From positions 37,403,001 through 37,467,000 of the forward strand of contig NC_080560.1 of the NCBI RefSeq assembly GCF_030253575.1: a stretch of DNA of 64,000 nt, read 5' to 3'. The notes below the pieces were generated by a model. The model saw only the letters and a program-made list of their open reading frames with translations, did not search any database and was not told the DNA's origin. Positions 21,418 to 33,734 of the stretch are shown in pieces. Origin of the DNA: Rhododendron vialii (Eukaryota > Streptophyta > Magnoliopsida > Ericales > Ericaceae). The number at the start of each line of letters is the position of its first letter. Position 1 is the stretch's first letter. The translations under genes were made by a program, and so were the position numbers.

Positions 21418-21995
21418 CATAATGTATGTTGCAGTGAAGGTCGACATCCTTTCCTCCATAAGATTGGACCACACTAAATCCACGGGAGTCATGTTTTTGC
21501 CATTGAAAGCATGATGATCTGCTCTACGATGCCACCATAGCTGTTTCAGCTCCCATAGCTCATCAGCATTGCAATCGGAAGCAATAAGTACGTGGAGAGG
21601 TGTGTTACCTTCACTGTCCTTTTGGTTTATAAGTTGCCCAACCCAGGACTGACATAATATAAAATAAATCACTGAGTTCCTGTTCATGTCTACAGCAATA
21701 TGAAGGACATTCTGCCCTTTACTATTGACCATCTCCCAACAATCTGGATTGTATGATAAAAGCTCTTTCATTACATCTACGTGCCCATGAGCTGCGGAAA
21801 TGTGAAGAGCTGTTTCCAGACCGTCCTTGTTTGTAGTGGTAATGAATGCCACTGATATATCCATTTCTAGTAGTTCCTTAACTGATCCCTTTCCACTCTC
21901 ATTGCATGCAGCATAGTGAAGTGGTGTCCACCCATACTCATCTGCTTGATTGATTGGATCTTTCTTCCATTCCAACAATGCTTTTGTAAGTCGAC
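21418..21995 (-). CDS. Ankyrin/PGG gene A1, exon 2 (ankyrin repeats)
   Basis: 578 nt carrying the distal ankyrin repeats: 'GWTPLHYAACNE', 'ETALHISAAHGHVDVMKELL', 'QNVLHIAVDMN', 'NTPLHVLIASD' and 'MTPVDLVWSN'. The acceptor 'atttcag' lies directly before 21995 and the donor 'atg|gtaagt' sits at 21418/21417. Exon 1 supplies the first base of a Gly codon and this exon the other two, so the frame fits. The exon ends in phase 0. The following intron would be about 5.8 kb because it now contains the decayed copia, the hAT derivative and two minisatellites. Confidence 0.9.
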
Positions 21996-22365
21996 CTGAA
22001 ATTAAGAAGATTCGAGAAAGGTTAACCATTAATAGTAATTAACGAAATAATTGTTCAGCGGGGTTCCGAAATACCTAACCGCAACCAAGCATATATATCG
22101 TTGAAGGATCTGATGGTCATGATAGAAGAGAAGGAAGAAAAAGTGGATATACGAAACTAATATGGAGTAATATGAAAAGTACTCTCCATTTTCAGAAAAT
22201 TTGGTCTATGCTAGCAATTAGCATTTCCTTTTTTCCCTTTCTAATCTGGTATACGCGTGGAACCTTATTTTCACAGAGGTAGTTTTTAATCTTTTGATAT
22301 GTTCGGAGCCTTCTCGATCTTACTAACAATTTCGAAGTTATGAAATTAGTTTGGTTGCAACAAAC

Positions 22366-22975
22366 CTGTGAAGTGATCTTTAAGTGCTGCCGCGTGCAAT
22401 GCTGTTCTTCCACCAGGGCCGCCATAAGTTGGTGATGTGCAAATTTCCAAGAGCGTAACCACTATGTCCTCGCTACCTCGCTCAGCAGCCAGGTAAAGTG
22501 GAGTTTCCTTAGCATTGTTGGTGGGATGTTGAAACTCAGGTTCTTCTCTGGTTAACAATCTGACCATTTCCAAGTGCTTGTCCTTTTCCATGTGGCAATT
22601 CCGCACCGCCATGTGCAAGGCCGTGTCTCCGTCAACATTGGTCGCCCTTAACATCTTCTTAGCTTCCCCACCCAAGCAGCTTTCAAGTTCTTGCTCCATC
22701 TTTTTCGCACTCTCAATGAGCACTTCGACTATTTCAGGGTTCCCTTCCCTCGCCGCCATATGAAGTGGCGTTTCCCCTCTGTTGTTCACTCGGCGTAACA
22801 ACAACGAGGGGCACACTTCTAGGATCGCGGCCACACATTGCGATCGGCCGAATTGGGCTGCCACGTGGAGAGCAGTGTTTCTATTGGCAGTGGCTTGGCT
22901 TTCTAGTTGATCAAAGTGTTGCCGGAGGACATCAACTTTGCCTTCACTAGCAGCATTGTACAGGTTACGATCCAT
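22366..22975 (-). CDS. Ankyrin/PGG gene A1, exon 1
   Basis: Starts at ATG 22975 ('MDRNLYNAASEGKVDVLRQH', the typical opening of plant ankyrin/PGG proteins); upstream in-frame sequence has only a non-ATG extension. It encodes about five ankyrin repeats: 'NTALHVAAQFGRSQCVAAIL', 'ETPLHMAAREGNPEIVEVLI', 'DTALHMAVRN', 'ETPLYLAAERGSEDIVVTLL' and 'RTALHAAALKD'. The donor 'cacag|gtttgt' is at 22366/22365 and intron 1 is 370 bp (22365-21996). With exon 2 it gives 396 codons of uninterrupted ankyrin sequence. Such proteins recognise partners through the repeats and sit in membranes through the PGG exon; the specific partner is unknown. Confidence 0.92.
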
Positions 22976-23440
22976 GTTATTAACTATAAAACGAAACACT
23001 TCTTCTTCTTTTTTATCGCTGGGTGACTACAATGAAACACTTTGGTTAATTTACCTATATTTATAGTGTCAATTGCCACCCTGGCCCCAAAGTTAAACCA
23101 ACTATTTCCTTCCTCATCACTCCATCTTTATTTTATTCTGTAGTCACTGAATTTCTCTCTTTTTCGCTTTGTTTATGTTCTTTGTGTGCCTTTTTGAAAT
23201 TCTTTGCTTGAAAAACTTTCAAAAGTATAAAGTTGTTTAATTAGCTTACCCTTAGGTAGTCTTTTGACATGCAGAGTTTTTAAATGTATTAGTAAATCAA
23301 TTATTCAACTTAGTATTAGATTGGGTATTTAGCACATGCTTGAATTCCTAATTCATTCAGCCTTCAGAGCTAACCTTGCGTGCGTTTTTCTTATTTTCCT
23401 ATTCAATTCACTACAACTAAATTGTCCTATCGCGACGAAT
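22976..23440. promoter_or_regulatory. Upstream region of A1
   Basis: AT-rich 5' flank of gene A1 (minus strand). A 'tatatttatagtg' stretch near 23050-23065, read on the minus strand, could serve as a TATA region about 80-90 bases upstream of the ATG. No repeat was recognised before the segmental duplication begins. Confidence 0.35.
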
Positions 23441-23883
23441 CGATTTTGTTTCCATAGACAAGTGAATACGTTGCAAATTGTTATGCAATATGCATGGTAA
23501 ATGGTATTCTAAAGTTCAGCCTTACAATTTACGAAACAAAATGTAACTTATTAGCATATTTATCAATATCTTATCACACTGATTTTTTGTTGACTTAAGG
23601 AATTGTCCAAGGCTTTTCTTTAGAAATTAGGAACACAATTGGATGCAGGAGAATACTCAAGGAAAAGGAGGACTATTAATATTCAGTACTTCCGGAGCAC
23701 GATCATGTGGTGCTCTAGATCACTCAAATGCCACACATTTGCCATTTATGAAATTCATACACTTAGTCTGGGTCTCATAGGGATGTATGGCATTGGAGTG
23801 CCTCAAAGCACCTTGTGGCTGTGCTCCGGGAGCATTGAATTCTAGACCTACTTAATGGTGAATTGTCTGGTTCTCCCTTCCCT

Positions 23884-23946
23884 TTTACTCGATGTACCCT
23901 TTCGATTTAACAAAAAATTTCCTTTGCCAATAAAAAAAAAAATGGT
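23884..23946 (+). mobile_element. Very short A-tailed LINE insertion
   Basis: The sequence 'ctcgatgtaccctttcgatt' through 'tttgccaataaaaaaaa' matches the style of plant L1 3' ends, like the tail at 3690-3750. It is bounded by 'aatggtg' (about 23856-23862) and 'atggtgtgg' after the A-run, a likely target duplication. The paralogous site at 880-945 lacks this tail. Confidence 0.5.
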
Positions 23947-25187
23947 GTGGCACGCTGGTCATTGTTGTTGAGGCTTTCCTGGAGCTTTCATCTTTGGGCA
24001 ATTATAATCACATGCCTCTAAAACACACTTCTAAAACATAGTTCCTAGAAATGTGAGTTTCACAACTTATTTTTACAATTTAATTCGTTCATTTTCTAGT
24101 TTCAATCAAATTGAAATTTTTGTATCTGTAACTTGCATTTGTGGACCTATAAAATGCATGACTCAAATCGTTAGGGAAACCCCACGCTATATTGCATGAC
24201 ATGTAGGGCTGTCCATCGGGCGGGTTTTTTTAGGGTTCGGGTCGAGCCAGCCCGGACCCGGCCCGGCATTTTTCGGGTTGGAGAAATATCCACCCGCAAC
24301 CAACCGAACTTCTAGTCGGGTTCGGACGGGTTTGTGGTCGAGCGGGCTTGGTCGGGTCTTCGGGTTGGGCCATTTTAGTGGGCCTATTATTTTTTGGGCC
24401 GTATTCATTTTTCTGGGCTATTTTTTCCCATTTATTTTGGGTTGTTAACCTCCTAAATTTGCAAGTTTCATAGCAGGCCACAAGGCCCAATGCCCTTATT
24501 AACCTTTAGGCTTCCACCAAGCCATATAAATTTACACATTCATCAGCAAAAAAAATTTACCAAGCCGATCATCATTCATCAGCAACAAAAATTTACACAT
24601 TTCCAGACTTCCAATCCAGCCTTCCACCAAGCCATATCAAAAAAAAAATCATTAAGAAACCAAACATAACCACATATCCAGCAACTAGCAAGTGATATCT
24701 AGATTTCCAGTCTTCCCACTTTCTAGTCTCTCTAGCCTTTCTAGTCTCTCCTCCCCTGTTTTCTCAGCAACCATACAACCAGTCACAACATTTTCAGTCC
24801 ACTACTATCTATTAGGCAAGCAATTACAAGTCCAAAATGATTAAAACTACAAGTCCATAATAATTTAAAACAACCAAACACACAAGTCCATAATAAAATA
24901 AACTAGTCCTATAGTTCAATGTCCAAAGTGCTCCCCAATCCCATGTAAATTGACCAAACCTGTTACATAGAAAGAAAAATCATACAACTAAATTGAAAAC
25001 TTCGAAGATTATAAAATAACATAATGCATGTTAAATGTTTTACCAAGGTCCAATGTCCAAAGGCCCATCACTCAATCCCTAAGAACTTGCGTTGCATCAT
25101 CAGTTGGTTCAGTTTGTAAGAGTTCTGGAAAAAAAAAAACACACTTAATTCAATACAATACTAAGAAAAAACTAAATAGTAAGTAGA

Positions 25188-27448
25188 CTAGATCAATTGA
25201 ATTAAATTACTTCGTTCAAGTTCTTCAACTTTATCCATGGACTGTCGAAGAGAGATTGGAACCGTACTTAAAAGCCAATTTTGAGTGCATACAAGAGTCT
25301 CGACCATTGACGGTGAGAGTGAATTTCGAAATAGATCAAGTACGCGACCAGCTGTACTAAAGGCTGATTTGGAAGCAATGGTAGACACGGGCATAGCTAA
25401 TACATCACGCGCCATTTTTGACAAGATTGAATACTTGTTGGAATTGTTCTTCCACCATATCAAGATATCAAAATCTGGACTGTCCCTACATTCACACAAA
25501 TCCCCCAAGTACTTGTCTACTTCTGAGGAACAAACACTAGAATACTCCTCCTCTAAGTAAGTGTCAAATTCGCTAGCTAAATTTAAGCGACGATCACAAT
25601 CCTCATTCTCCTCCATTACTCTCGGCATTGAACTTGCACTAGGCACATTTTGTCTAACTTCACCCTCTTTTTCATAAAAATCGTACAACTTGTTCAAAAC
25701 ATCCTTCACTTATTTCTCCATTTTCTCACCCACCGCCTTCCCTTTGGATCTTGTATAGCAAAACTTCACTAACCTTAACTTATACTGGGGATCAAGTGCC
25801 ACCGCCACATAAAGTAAGGAATTGAATTTCTCTACATCCCCCCAATACGTCTGAAATTTTCTTTTCATTTCAATTGCTATCTTAGACATAAAAGAATCTC
25901 CGCTGAGGATTGATTCATCTATATGGGTTTCAACCTCAAACAACTCATGAAAGAACACATTGGATGTGACAAAAAGAGAAGCTGAAAATTTTTTGGTTGC
26001 ATCATAGAAAAGTTTTAAAAATGTAACAAACAACCCACACTTCTTCCAATCAAGCTTGTTTGGGACAGTTGCTTGTCTTGGAGTTGGGACCCTATGGCCA
26101 TGGCTCCCACCTTGGTCACCCTCGCCCTCCAATGACAAATCCTCATCGCCTTCTTTTATGCTAAAGAATTTTATGAAACTACTGTCTTCCTCCCCCATTC
26201 TTTGGAATGCCTTCTCAAATTTGATGGCTACTTCTAACATCAAGTAAGTGGAATTCCACCGAGTATACACATCAAGACACACAATTTGTTTCGATTTAAT
26301 TTTCTCCTTCTTCACACACTTCTTGAAAGTCTCCATTCTTTGTGGAGAAGATTTCACATACCTCACAACATCACGAATAGGCAAAATAGATTCACTCATA
26401 TCTTTCAACTCCTCAACAATAATAAGATTCAAAATGTGTGCACAATATCGCATATGTATATATTCATGCCCCAAAACACTCCTTTTTCAATCCACTGTTT
26501 TCCTTTTCAAGTACTCAATAGCCGTAGCGTTCGAACTTGCATTATCTACCGTCATTGTAAAAATACCATCAACATTCCACTCAAGCAATAATGACTCAAT
26601 TTTCTTGCCTATTGTAACTCCCTTATGATCTTCAATTTGACAAAAGTTTAAGATTCTCTTCTGCAACTTTCAATCATCATCAATGAAGTGTGCAGTGAGA
26701 CACATATAGTTAAGGTTTTGAATTGATGTCCATGTATTAGTCATAAGGCAAATCCTATGGCCCTTTAACAATTTTTTCAGTTTTCCCCTCTCGTAGTCTT
26801 TAATTGCAACCACTTCTCTAGTAATCGTTTGGCGAGAAGGGACTGGTGCAAACTTCGGTTGCATGACCTTACAAAACTTTCTGAACCCAATCCCCTCAAC
26901 GAACCTAAACGGTAGTTCATCAATAATCACCATTTCTGCAAGAGCTCTCTTACACTCTTTAAAGGAAAATACACTCGTCACAACGTCAACAACCCCCCCC
27001 CCCCCCCCCGGTCGTTGATTTTGAATGAAAGGTTTGGTTGTCCATGTTGGTCTCTAAAAGGATATAATGGACAAATGGAAATGTGAGCTTTCAAATTAGT
27101 AACGCCATGTTTTTTACTATCAGCCGCATATCTTTTCTTGCAATAGTTACACTCACCCCATGTATCATTGCCCTCTATTATTTTTTCGAAGTGATCCCAA
27201 GTAGGAGATCGATGTCGATCTTTTTTTGGCTTGGGGCTTTTAGGAGTTTGTGGTGGAAGCTTTCTTTTCTTTGTTTTTTTCCTCACTTGATTTACTTTAT
27301 CTACAGTATCATCTTCAACATTGACAACATCGGCAAGGGTAGTCACAGTAGGATTAGGATTACCTTGAAGTTCAAGTTCTTCGATATCAACAACATCATC
27401 CTCAAGTTCCCCACCAGGATGGAAATCAAAAACTGGCTCCCGCTCCAT
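25188..27448 (-). pseudogene. hAT transposase pseudogene (RICESLEEPER/DAYSLEEPER-like)
   Basis: Begins at ATG 27448, just after a splice-acceptor-like 'ttgttgtag'. The N-terminus is acidic, then a basic region and a BED-type zinc finger ('WGECNYCKKRYAADSKKHGV', 'LKAHISICPL'). The DDE-type core follows ('RICLMTNTWTSIQNLNYMCL', 'CAHILNLIIVEEL', 'TRWNSTYLML'). The C-terminal hAT dimerisation region reads 'DILIWWKNNSNKYSILSKMA' and later 'STIASKSAFSTAGRVLD'. Breaks: a run of 17 C (26993-27009) that shifts frame, TGA at 26672-26670, TGA at 26489-26487 and TAA at 25712-25710. Both TGA codons fall where related proteins appear to carry Trp (recalled). Confidence 0.92.
26993..27009. repeat. C17 homopolymer
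   Basis: Seventeen consecutive C on the plus strand, inside the transposase frame (poly-Gly on the minus strand). The reading frame changes across it. Length may also be unreliable in the assembly. Confidence 0.9.
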
Positions 27449-28188
27449 CACCTACAACAAACAAGTGTGATGATCAGATGGTTTTGAATCAGTTAAATTA
27501 AAAGAATCAGAGTACTTTTTAACATAAAAGTAATATAGCACTAATTGACAAAGCTAGTAGCAATACTTGAACAAATGCAAGTCTATACTAGTTTAAAGAC
27601 ACCAGCAGATTATATGAGGAACCAAATTTAGTGGTAGCAATAAACAAAAACCAAAGTGCTTCCTATTTATATAACTAAATCCTTTGGAACCCGAAGACTG
27701 AGCTCATTGTTTTCACGTTTAAATACACCAGAATAGTCTAACATCTAATATGATGCACTAATCTGGACAATTAATATGGCAAATTGTGAACTCAATAGGC
27801 ATTATAAAATGCAATACAATAAATCAACCATATACAAACGTGAGCACACGATATTCTCCTCAAAACATCAGTACATCAGTACATCACAGATTCACAGTCC
27901 TCCCTCCAGAAGAACACACACACACAGAGACGGGTTCTCTCAGATCAGAGATGAACTCCATCAAAATCTAGCAACAAATTACAAAACAAACAGTTAAAAA
28001 ATGAACTCCATCAAACCAGTCCGCCGCCGCTGCCGCCACTCACTTCCAGAGAGAGAGAGAGAAATGTACCAGATTTAGGTGTAGATCGGCTGCGAACGAG
28101 AACGAGAGAGTGGACTGTGGAGAATCTGGAGATCTAGAAATTCAAAACTAACAATTAAAAAATGAAATCATAATGAAATCATCAAAAC

Positions 28189-28189
<1 letters not shown>

Positions 28190-28262
<73 letters not shown>
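28190..28262. repeat. (GA)n microsatellite
   Basis: About 35 uninterrupted GA dinucleotides within the hAT transposon, in what would be its 5' untranslated or promoter region. Confidence 0.97.
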
Positions 28263-28263
<1 letters not shown>

Positions 28264-29589
28264 GTACCACGATACCAGAGTGGCTCTATGGCAAAGTTAG
28301 TCGTTGACCATTGTCTATCGGCTGCGAGATCGAGTGGAGAGTGGACTGTGGAGTGTGGACTGTGGAGACTGGAGAGTGGAGTCAGTGGACTGTGGAGACT
28401 GGAGACCGGAGAGGAGAGGACTGGCCGGAGATCTGGTCGTCGATCGGAGAGAATGAGAGAGTGGGGTGGGGGCAGTGGGGCTGGGTGGGGTGGAAATCAG
28501 CGGAGAGAACGAGAGGAGAAAGAGACTGAGACCAAAACCCTAAATGAAGAAATCCCATTTTTTTTCTTTTTATAGTAGGTGCGAACTTCGGTCGGGTCGG
28601 GTGACCCGAAATATAATATTTGCAACCCGAACCCCGACCGACAAATTGTTGGGTCTTTCTGAGTCAATCCGAACCAGACCGACTGTCTCATTTTAAACCG
28701 CCCGAGGCATTTTTCGGGTCGGGTGGGTTTTTTTGGACAGCCCTAGACTGACATGTTTCAGAATCGTGTTCAAAAGGTGTGTACGTGGCATGACTTTTCT
28801 TTTTTGTTGGTGGTTGGTTAATGAAGTTCACTTACCAAATATGAGTGTAGTTGTCGTAGAATTCCTGTTCGTGTTCTTTGGCACGACTTTGTCGCTTGTT
28901 ACATGCACCAAAGTAGAATTCTTTATTTTTACTTTGGTCTTTCTCAAGCAAATGATATATGCCTCCATCTTTTAATTAACCTTCAATTTTACATTTACTT
29001 TTTGGCGCACTTTGTTCGATTCTAAAAAATACAGTGTTCTCTTTTTCCTTTTTGATAACTTCAACAACCTTCAAAGTATGTATATGTTCCTAGAAACCCT
29101 CCGTGGAGGAATCATTTTGAATTCTAAAGGAAAATTTGATTTACAATAAATGATGTCACTTTTTTTGTTGCTCTAGTTATCGGTTATACTATGGAGTATG
29201 GTTTCCATGCCCACAACAACTGGGAGGCCAAACAGAGTGATATGGAGGAGATCAAACATACTTTGCAGTAGTGTGACTTCCACAACAACTGGGAGGTGAA
29301 ACAGAGCGATATGGACCTGATCGTATTTAGAAATAATCTAGTGACATCGGACCAAAAGTCTGTTGGGATGAAGTTTTAGTTCAATTAGTTTGTCTGTTTT
29401 TCTAATGCTAAAATTTCAACCCATTCAAAAAGAGATGGAATGTCAAAATTTCTTTCAGTACGTGCTACACCCTTCTCCACCACTACAGCTGTGACTAGCT
29501 TACAAGTGATCGTGCGGCCAGCAACCACCCCCGATGCACAAACGGCGAACATAAACAAGAGACACACTTTACTGCTGATTCTAACCGAA

Positions 29590-30917
29590 AAGTACGTACT
29601 GAAAGGTATCTCTGAAGAAATCCAATTAACACTTTCTTCTTGAAACTAACTTTGTATCACTAGCTTATAAGCTGATATACAAAAGGTGGGACAGGGGCGG
29701 AGCCGGCTCTCATTCCCTTGGGGAGTCATTTTTTTTATTTCTTTCACATTTCTTTGATCTACTTCCTAGGTTGGGACAAGCTAGGACATTTCTTGAACTT
29801 GAATTTGTTAACTATTAGGGCCAAGTACTTCTGATTTATCTCCAGTTCATCATCAAAATCATGTATGCATAATTGTCGTACTTTTTTTTTTGGATAGGCT
29901 TAATTGTCGTACTTAGGGGGCGATGTATAGAGAAGTACGTAAATTTAGAGGAAAACCCATACAATTTTCTCAACTCTAAGGGAGTCAAACAGTTGGGAAC
30001 CGGACTGTAGTGATTTTTCATCTCACTAGTTTATTGGGGTGTAATGCCGACCGAAATGAACTTAACTGGATACCTATTGATGCGAGTTTAGAACACATTT
30101 ATGTCTTGATGAATTCTAAAAATGTGAATGGTTTTGACCCATCGAAGTTGCTTGGGAAGGGCCCACAAAAATCCCGCAATGAAGTGGACTGGAGTGGAGG
30201 ATTTATTGGAGTGAATTTGATTAAAAGAGGTGAGGTTCAAGCTGCTTTCTGGTGGTAATCTCAATTACTAAACCGAGATGAAGATGGGTGAAAAATAGGT
30301 TAAAGGCTGAGATGGAGATGGTGTTGGTGCGGGTAAACGAACTTAGCTACTCGAGCCTGAGCTTGTATTTAGTCGCTTACGGTTGCTGTCACATCACAAA
30401 GCTAAGTTACTTCGAAGTTTATTAAGCTTCAAATCAAGTTTGATTGAAGTTATTATTCAGCTTGTAGTTTCTGATGTCTAAAATCATTAGTTTACGCGGG
30501 ATGAGGTCGACTAAAGTGCATCTTAATCAGTTTGTCTGCAAATAAGCCAAAGTTAAACATATTCTACAACTCGTTCAGATGCCTTAGAAGTCTTGATACG
30601 GCAAAGGTTAAAAAGACAAACACCTGATGTGCTACAGCTTCATCTAGAAACAGGGTAAGCTGAAAGCTGGCATGATGCCAGGCTACGCACTGATCTCGAT
30701 TCTCTAGTAACCCTTTTTCACATATGAGAAATGTTAGTCAAAGTGAATGTTAAATTTTTGCATGAAAAGGAAGAAGAAAACATACGAAACATTGCAAATA
30801 ACCCAATGGCTTTATCTCTGTTAATGAATAAAAAAAAACATGAAAAATTAGAGAAATTGAGCGTAACAATTACTTTTTTACTCGTCGACTTTGACCCCAA
30901 ATTCATAAAGAAACATT
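29590..30917. other. Non-coding flank of right duplicate
   Basis: Parts align with 4550-4760 and 5995-6740. An 82-codon open stretch at 30010-30258 has no recognisable family and no sign of being a gene. Nothing else is seen. Confidence 0.5.
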
Positions 30918-31125
30918 AATGATTCATAGGATGATCATCGACACCGAAGGATCTTTTTGAGCTCGAGAGCATAAAGGATGAAGGGGATGCATGCATTAGT
31001 ACAACTGATCGTAACAGTAGCTGAAGAATGGGCTAACACCACAAAAGCAACGGTGATGAGTGCAAGGATCATCGCAATCATGGCAACCAAACCGAGACTC
31101 CAACATAATTATGACCCAAAACTTA
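30918..31125 (-). pseudogene. PGG-domain exon fragment (family member A2?)
   Basis: On the minus strand the sequence reads 'MIAMILALITVAFVVLAHSS' followed by 'CIPFILYALELKK' and a stop. It is collinear with the last two membrane segments of the A1 PGG exon ('MAMILVLVAMFAMMLAF...VLAHS', 'CIPFIAYILELL'). Only about 50 codons survive; the earlier segments are gone. By position and strand it could be the last exon of the copy whose ankyrin exons lie at 50-52 kb. Confidence 0.75.
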
Positions 31126-31584
31126 AAACATGTTTTTCAAATAATAATAGAGAGATATATTTCATCTACTTGTCAGGTCAGTTAACATATATTTGATCAA
31201 AAGTCAATTGTTGAGGTTGATCTATGAACAGTCAGGGCCTAAAAAGTGAGTGCCTTGATTCACGTCATGTTTGATCCCCGAAATCTATATATTAAAACAA
31301 CTCAGTATTTGAATCTTATGTACATAAATTTAACGGCCCAAACTTATCTCTCATAAATTCTACGGCTGGGAAGAGTCCTAGGGCTGAAAAATCATATTTT
31401 CAATCTTCTCTAACATTTTATATTCCAACTTTCTTTTGTTATGCAAAGAAGAAAGCAATAAAATTTCATTGCCAAAAAAAATAGCCGAATTTTGAAATTA
31501 GAAAGGGAAATAATGTTTGAAACCTTAGCACTCTCTCTCTCTTCAAAGCAAGGCGAAATCTTCCCTAATTTTTCCTATCCCAAC

Positions 31585-32073
31585 TAGGCCTGTCAATGGG
31601 CCGGATCCGATCCGGATCCGATAGATCCGGATCCGATAGATCCGGATCCGATAAGACACAATTCGATCCGGATCCGATAAGACTCAAATCCGATAGTGGT
31701 AATCCGGATCCGAATCCAAAAAATCTGGATCCTAATCCGAAAAATCCGGATCTGATCCGAAAATCCGAATCCGATCCGGAAACTTTTTTTACTTCAAAAA
31801 TTTTAGCAAAAAAAAATACTTTTTTCAAAAAAATACAATTTTTTTTTTCAAAAAAAAATTATTTTCCGAAAAAAAATTTAAAAAAATAAAAATAAAAATA
31901 CAACTTCTTAAACATTTTTTTTTTCAAAATAAAACTTTTACTATTTTTAAAAAAAATAAAGTTCGGATTCGGATTGATAACGGATTTAATCCGATCCGAT
32001 CCGGATCCGTATTGAATTACCGGATTCGGATTATCGGATCGATGTTATCGGATCCGGTCGATTGACAGGCCTA
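31585..32073. mobile_element. hAT-type MITE, 489 bp
   Basis: Terminal inverted repeats of 13 bp (TAGGCCTGTCAAT / ATTGACAGGCCTA) and a perfect 8-bp target duplication ATCCCAAC (31577-31584, 32074-32081). The ends carry dense repeats of 'ggatccgata' and the centre is nearly pure A/T. No coding capacity. Confidence 0.95.
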
Positions 32074-32081
32074 ATCCCAAC

Positions 32082-33450
32082 TCTCTTTTGTTATGGGCAG
32101 ATAGAAAGTAATAAAATTTCATGTATAAAATTAGTGCAATACAGATCGTAAACTAAACGAAAGGGTAAGTAATATTTTTGTTTATCGGTTGATCAAATGC
32201 AATGGGTGCAGAGAAGTTTTAGCAGAGGATGGGTGTGCAATGGTAAGTAATAATCTCCACTTTATTATATAGTAGTAGACTTGTAGTAATAATGAGGATA
32301 ACGAAATTGAGTGGGTAGCTAGCTTAGGCATTTATTTTGTTGCAATTAATGTTTCCCAGAATATTATTAAAGTTCCTCATGCTTTCTTAATTTTGTGGGG
32401 GTATTTTTAGTCTTCTCAGTTATGCAATTTGTTTTCTGATTTTCTCTAGGAGTACTTAATAAGAGTGTGGGTAAGTGATTAATTTCAACATTTATGGTGA
32501 TTTATGGTGAAAGGCTAGACAACAAATTATTAAACTTAAATCTATAATATATACCAAAAATTAAAAAGAATGGGTTATCTTTAATCCTAAATTAAATGAT
32601 TCTAAAAATACCAAAATCAAGTCAGGAATTAATAATGAGTAATACTCCGTATTAAGAAGAATGGGTTTTTTTTTTTTTTTTTTGATAAGTCGTATTAAGA
32701 AGAATGGGTTATTTTTAAAGCTTTACAGTCTTTACTAAACATTATCATATGTGATGACATCGGTCTCTTAGGTGATGTCAAGTGGATGACATCATCAATC
32801 CAGGTCATGAGGCCGCTAAAAATGAAGGCAAAAATGGGTTAATTTTATTAAACTGATCACCACCCTGATTGATACTGGTACTATTTAGTTATGATGGAGT
32901 TTTTCTTACTTAAAAGGGTAAATTTCACTTAAGGTTTCTGACAACTTCAGGTTTCATAGTTTTCAAAAAATTTAAAACGTTTAATAACTTGAACAACAGA
33001 TTAAGACACTTATATTAGTGCAAAGGCAAAAAATTATGGACCAGAGTATTTTTATTTTTATCTAAAATGTACTGCTCCCTTGTCTTATTTTCTCCCATTT
33101 TCGTAGAGTGTGGCAACTAAATTGGTGCTAAAAATAAAGAATTATGTTCAACATCTGTATACCCATTAGTTCTTTCGCGCGACCTTAAGTGACACCCCAC
33201 CTCACATAAAGATAATACAATAAAGGAAGCCACTTTCATAATTATGTTTACCCATTTGACATAGAGAAATTATTTGGTGCTCTTAGGACACTATCACATG
33301 GTATCCCAATGGCAGAATTACACCGAGGCTCCATTGGGCTATAGCCCAGGTGCAGTCCCAAAGAACTAAAAAAAAAAAAAATTATATTTATATTTCCCGT
33401 GCAAATAAATTTAGCCCAACCCTCCATTCAATCTAGCCCAACTCACCATC
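32082..33450. other. AT-rich non-coding stretch
   Basis: No gene recognised. A short duplicated 'agaatgggtt' context lies at about 32659-32710 around a T-run, and 'ccattgggctatagcccagg' at about 33332 is a small palindrome. Confidence 0.5.
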
Positions 33451-33649
33451 CATTTGAACGGTGTGAAAATCTTATTTTTCTGATCATAATTAATTTTTGT
33501 CTCCACGACTCTCGTAATCAAGTATTTGCTTTATTTGGGACCCTATGGGACATATACTTGATTATGAGAGCCATAGAGGAAAATATTAATTATAACACTT
33601 TAGAACAATATAATCAAAAAAAATAAGATTTTTGCACCGGTTCAAACGA
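33451..33649. repeat. Fold-back element, copy A
   Basis: The two halves are inverted copies: 'aaaatcttatttttctgat', 'ataattaatttttgtctcc' and 'ctcgtaatcaagtat' at 33466-33535 pair with complements at 33552-33635. The outer ends 'tttgaacggtg' / 'caccggttcaaa' also pair. A transcript would form a long hairpin. Confidence 0.8.
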
Positions 33650-33734
33650 ATTAAAATTAGACCACTTGATTTTTTTAGACAGCTTATATATTTAAAAATA
33701 TGGTTAAGAAATCAAGGGCTTCAATTTTCAATCT

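Larger units (their letters stand above)
24204..28747 (-). mobile_element. hAT DNA transposon (BED zinc-finger type), decayed
   Basis: The terminal inverted repeats are TAGGGCTGTCCA at 24204 and its complement ending CCCTA at 28745. The subterminal regions are rich in 'gggtcgggt'-like motifs. The likely 8-bp target duplications are ATGACATG (24196-24203) and CTGACATG (28748-28755), one mismatch. The paralogous left copy shows the unoccupied site near 1207-1214 ('gggtgacgtgtttcag'). It carries a broken transposase on the minus strand and a (GA)n microsatellite. Confidence 0.9.
23440..30720. repeat. Right copy of the segmental duplication
   Basis: Paralogous to 150-6750 in interrupted blocks. 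It is broken by a short A-tailed insertion near 23885 and a 4.5-kb hAT transposon at 24204. It lies between A1 exon 1 and a possible PGG-exon scrap of the next family member (30.9 kb). Confidence 0.8.

Noticed and set aside
22578-22950. Plus-strand open stretches opposite ankyrin exon 1
   Set aside because: Shadows of the minus-strand exon; no family resemblance and no sign of independent coding.
26056-26628. Plus-strand open stretches opposite the hAT transposase
   Set aside because: Antisense shadows of a real transposase reading.
28288-28575. Gly/Arg-rich open stretches near the GA repeat
   Set aside because: Low-complexity purine-rich sequence at the hAT 5' end; no domain.
30010-30258. 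82-codon open stretch in the right duplicate
   Set aside because: No recognised family, no conserved counterpart at the left duplicate, no splice or promoter context.
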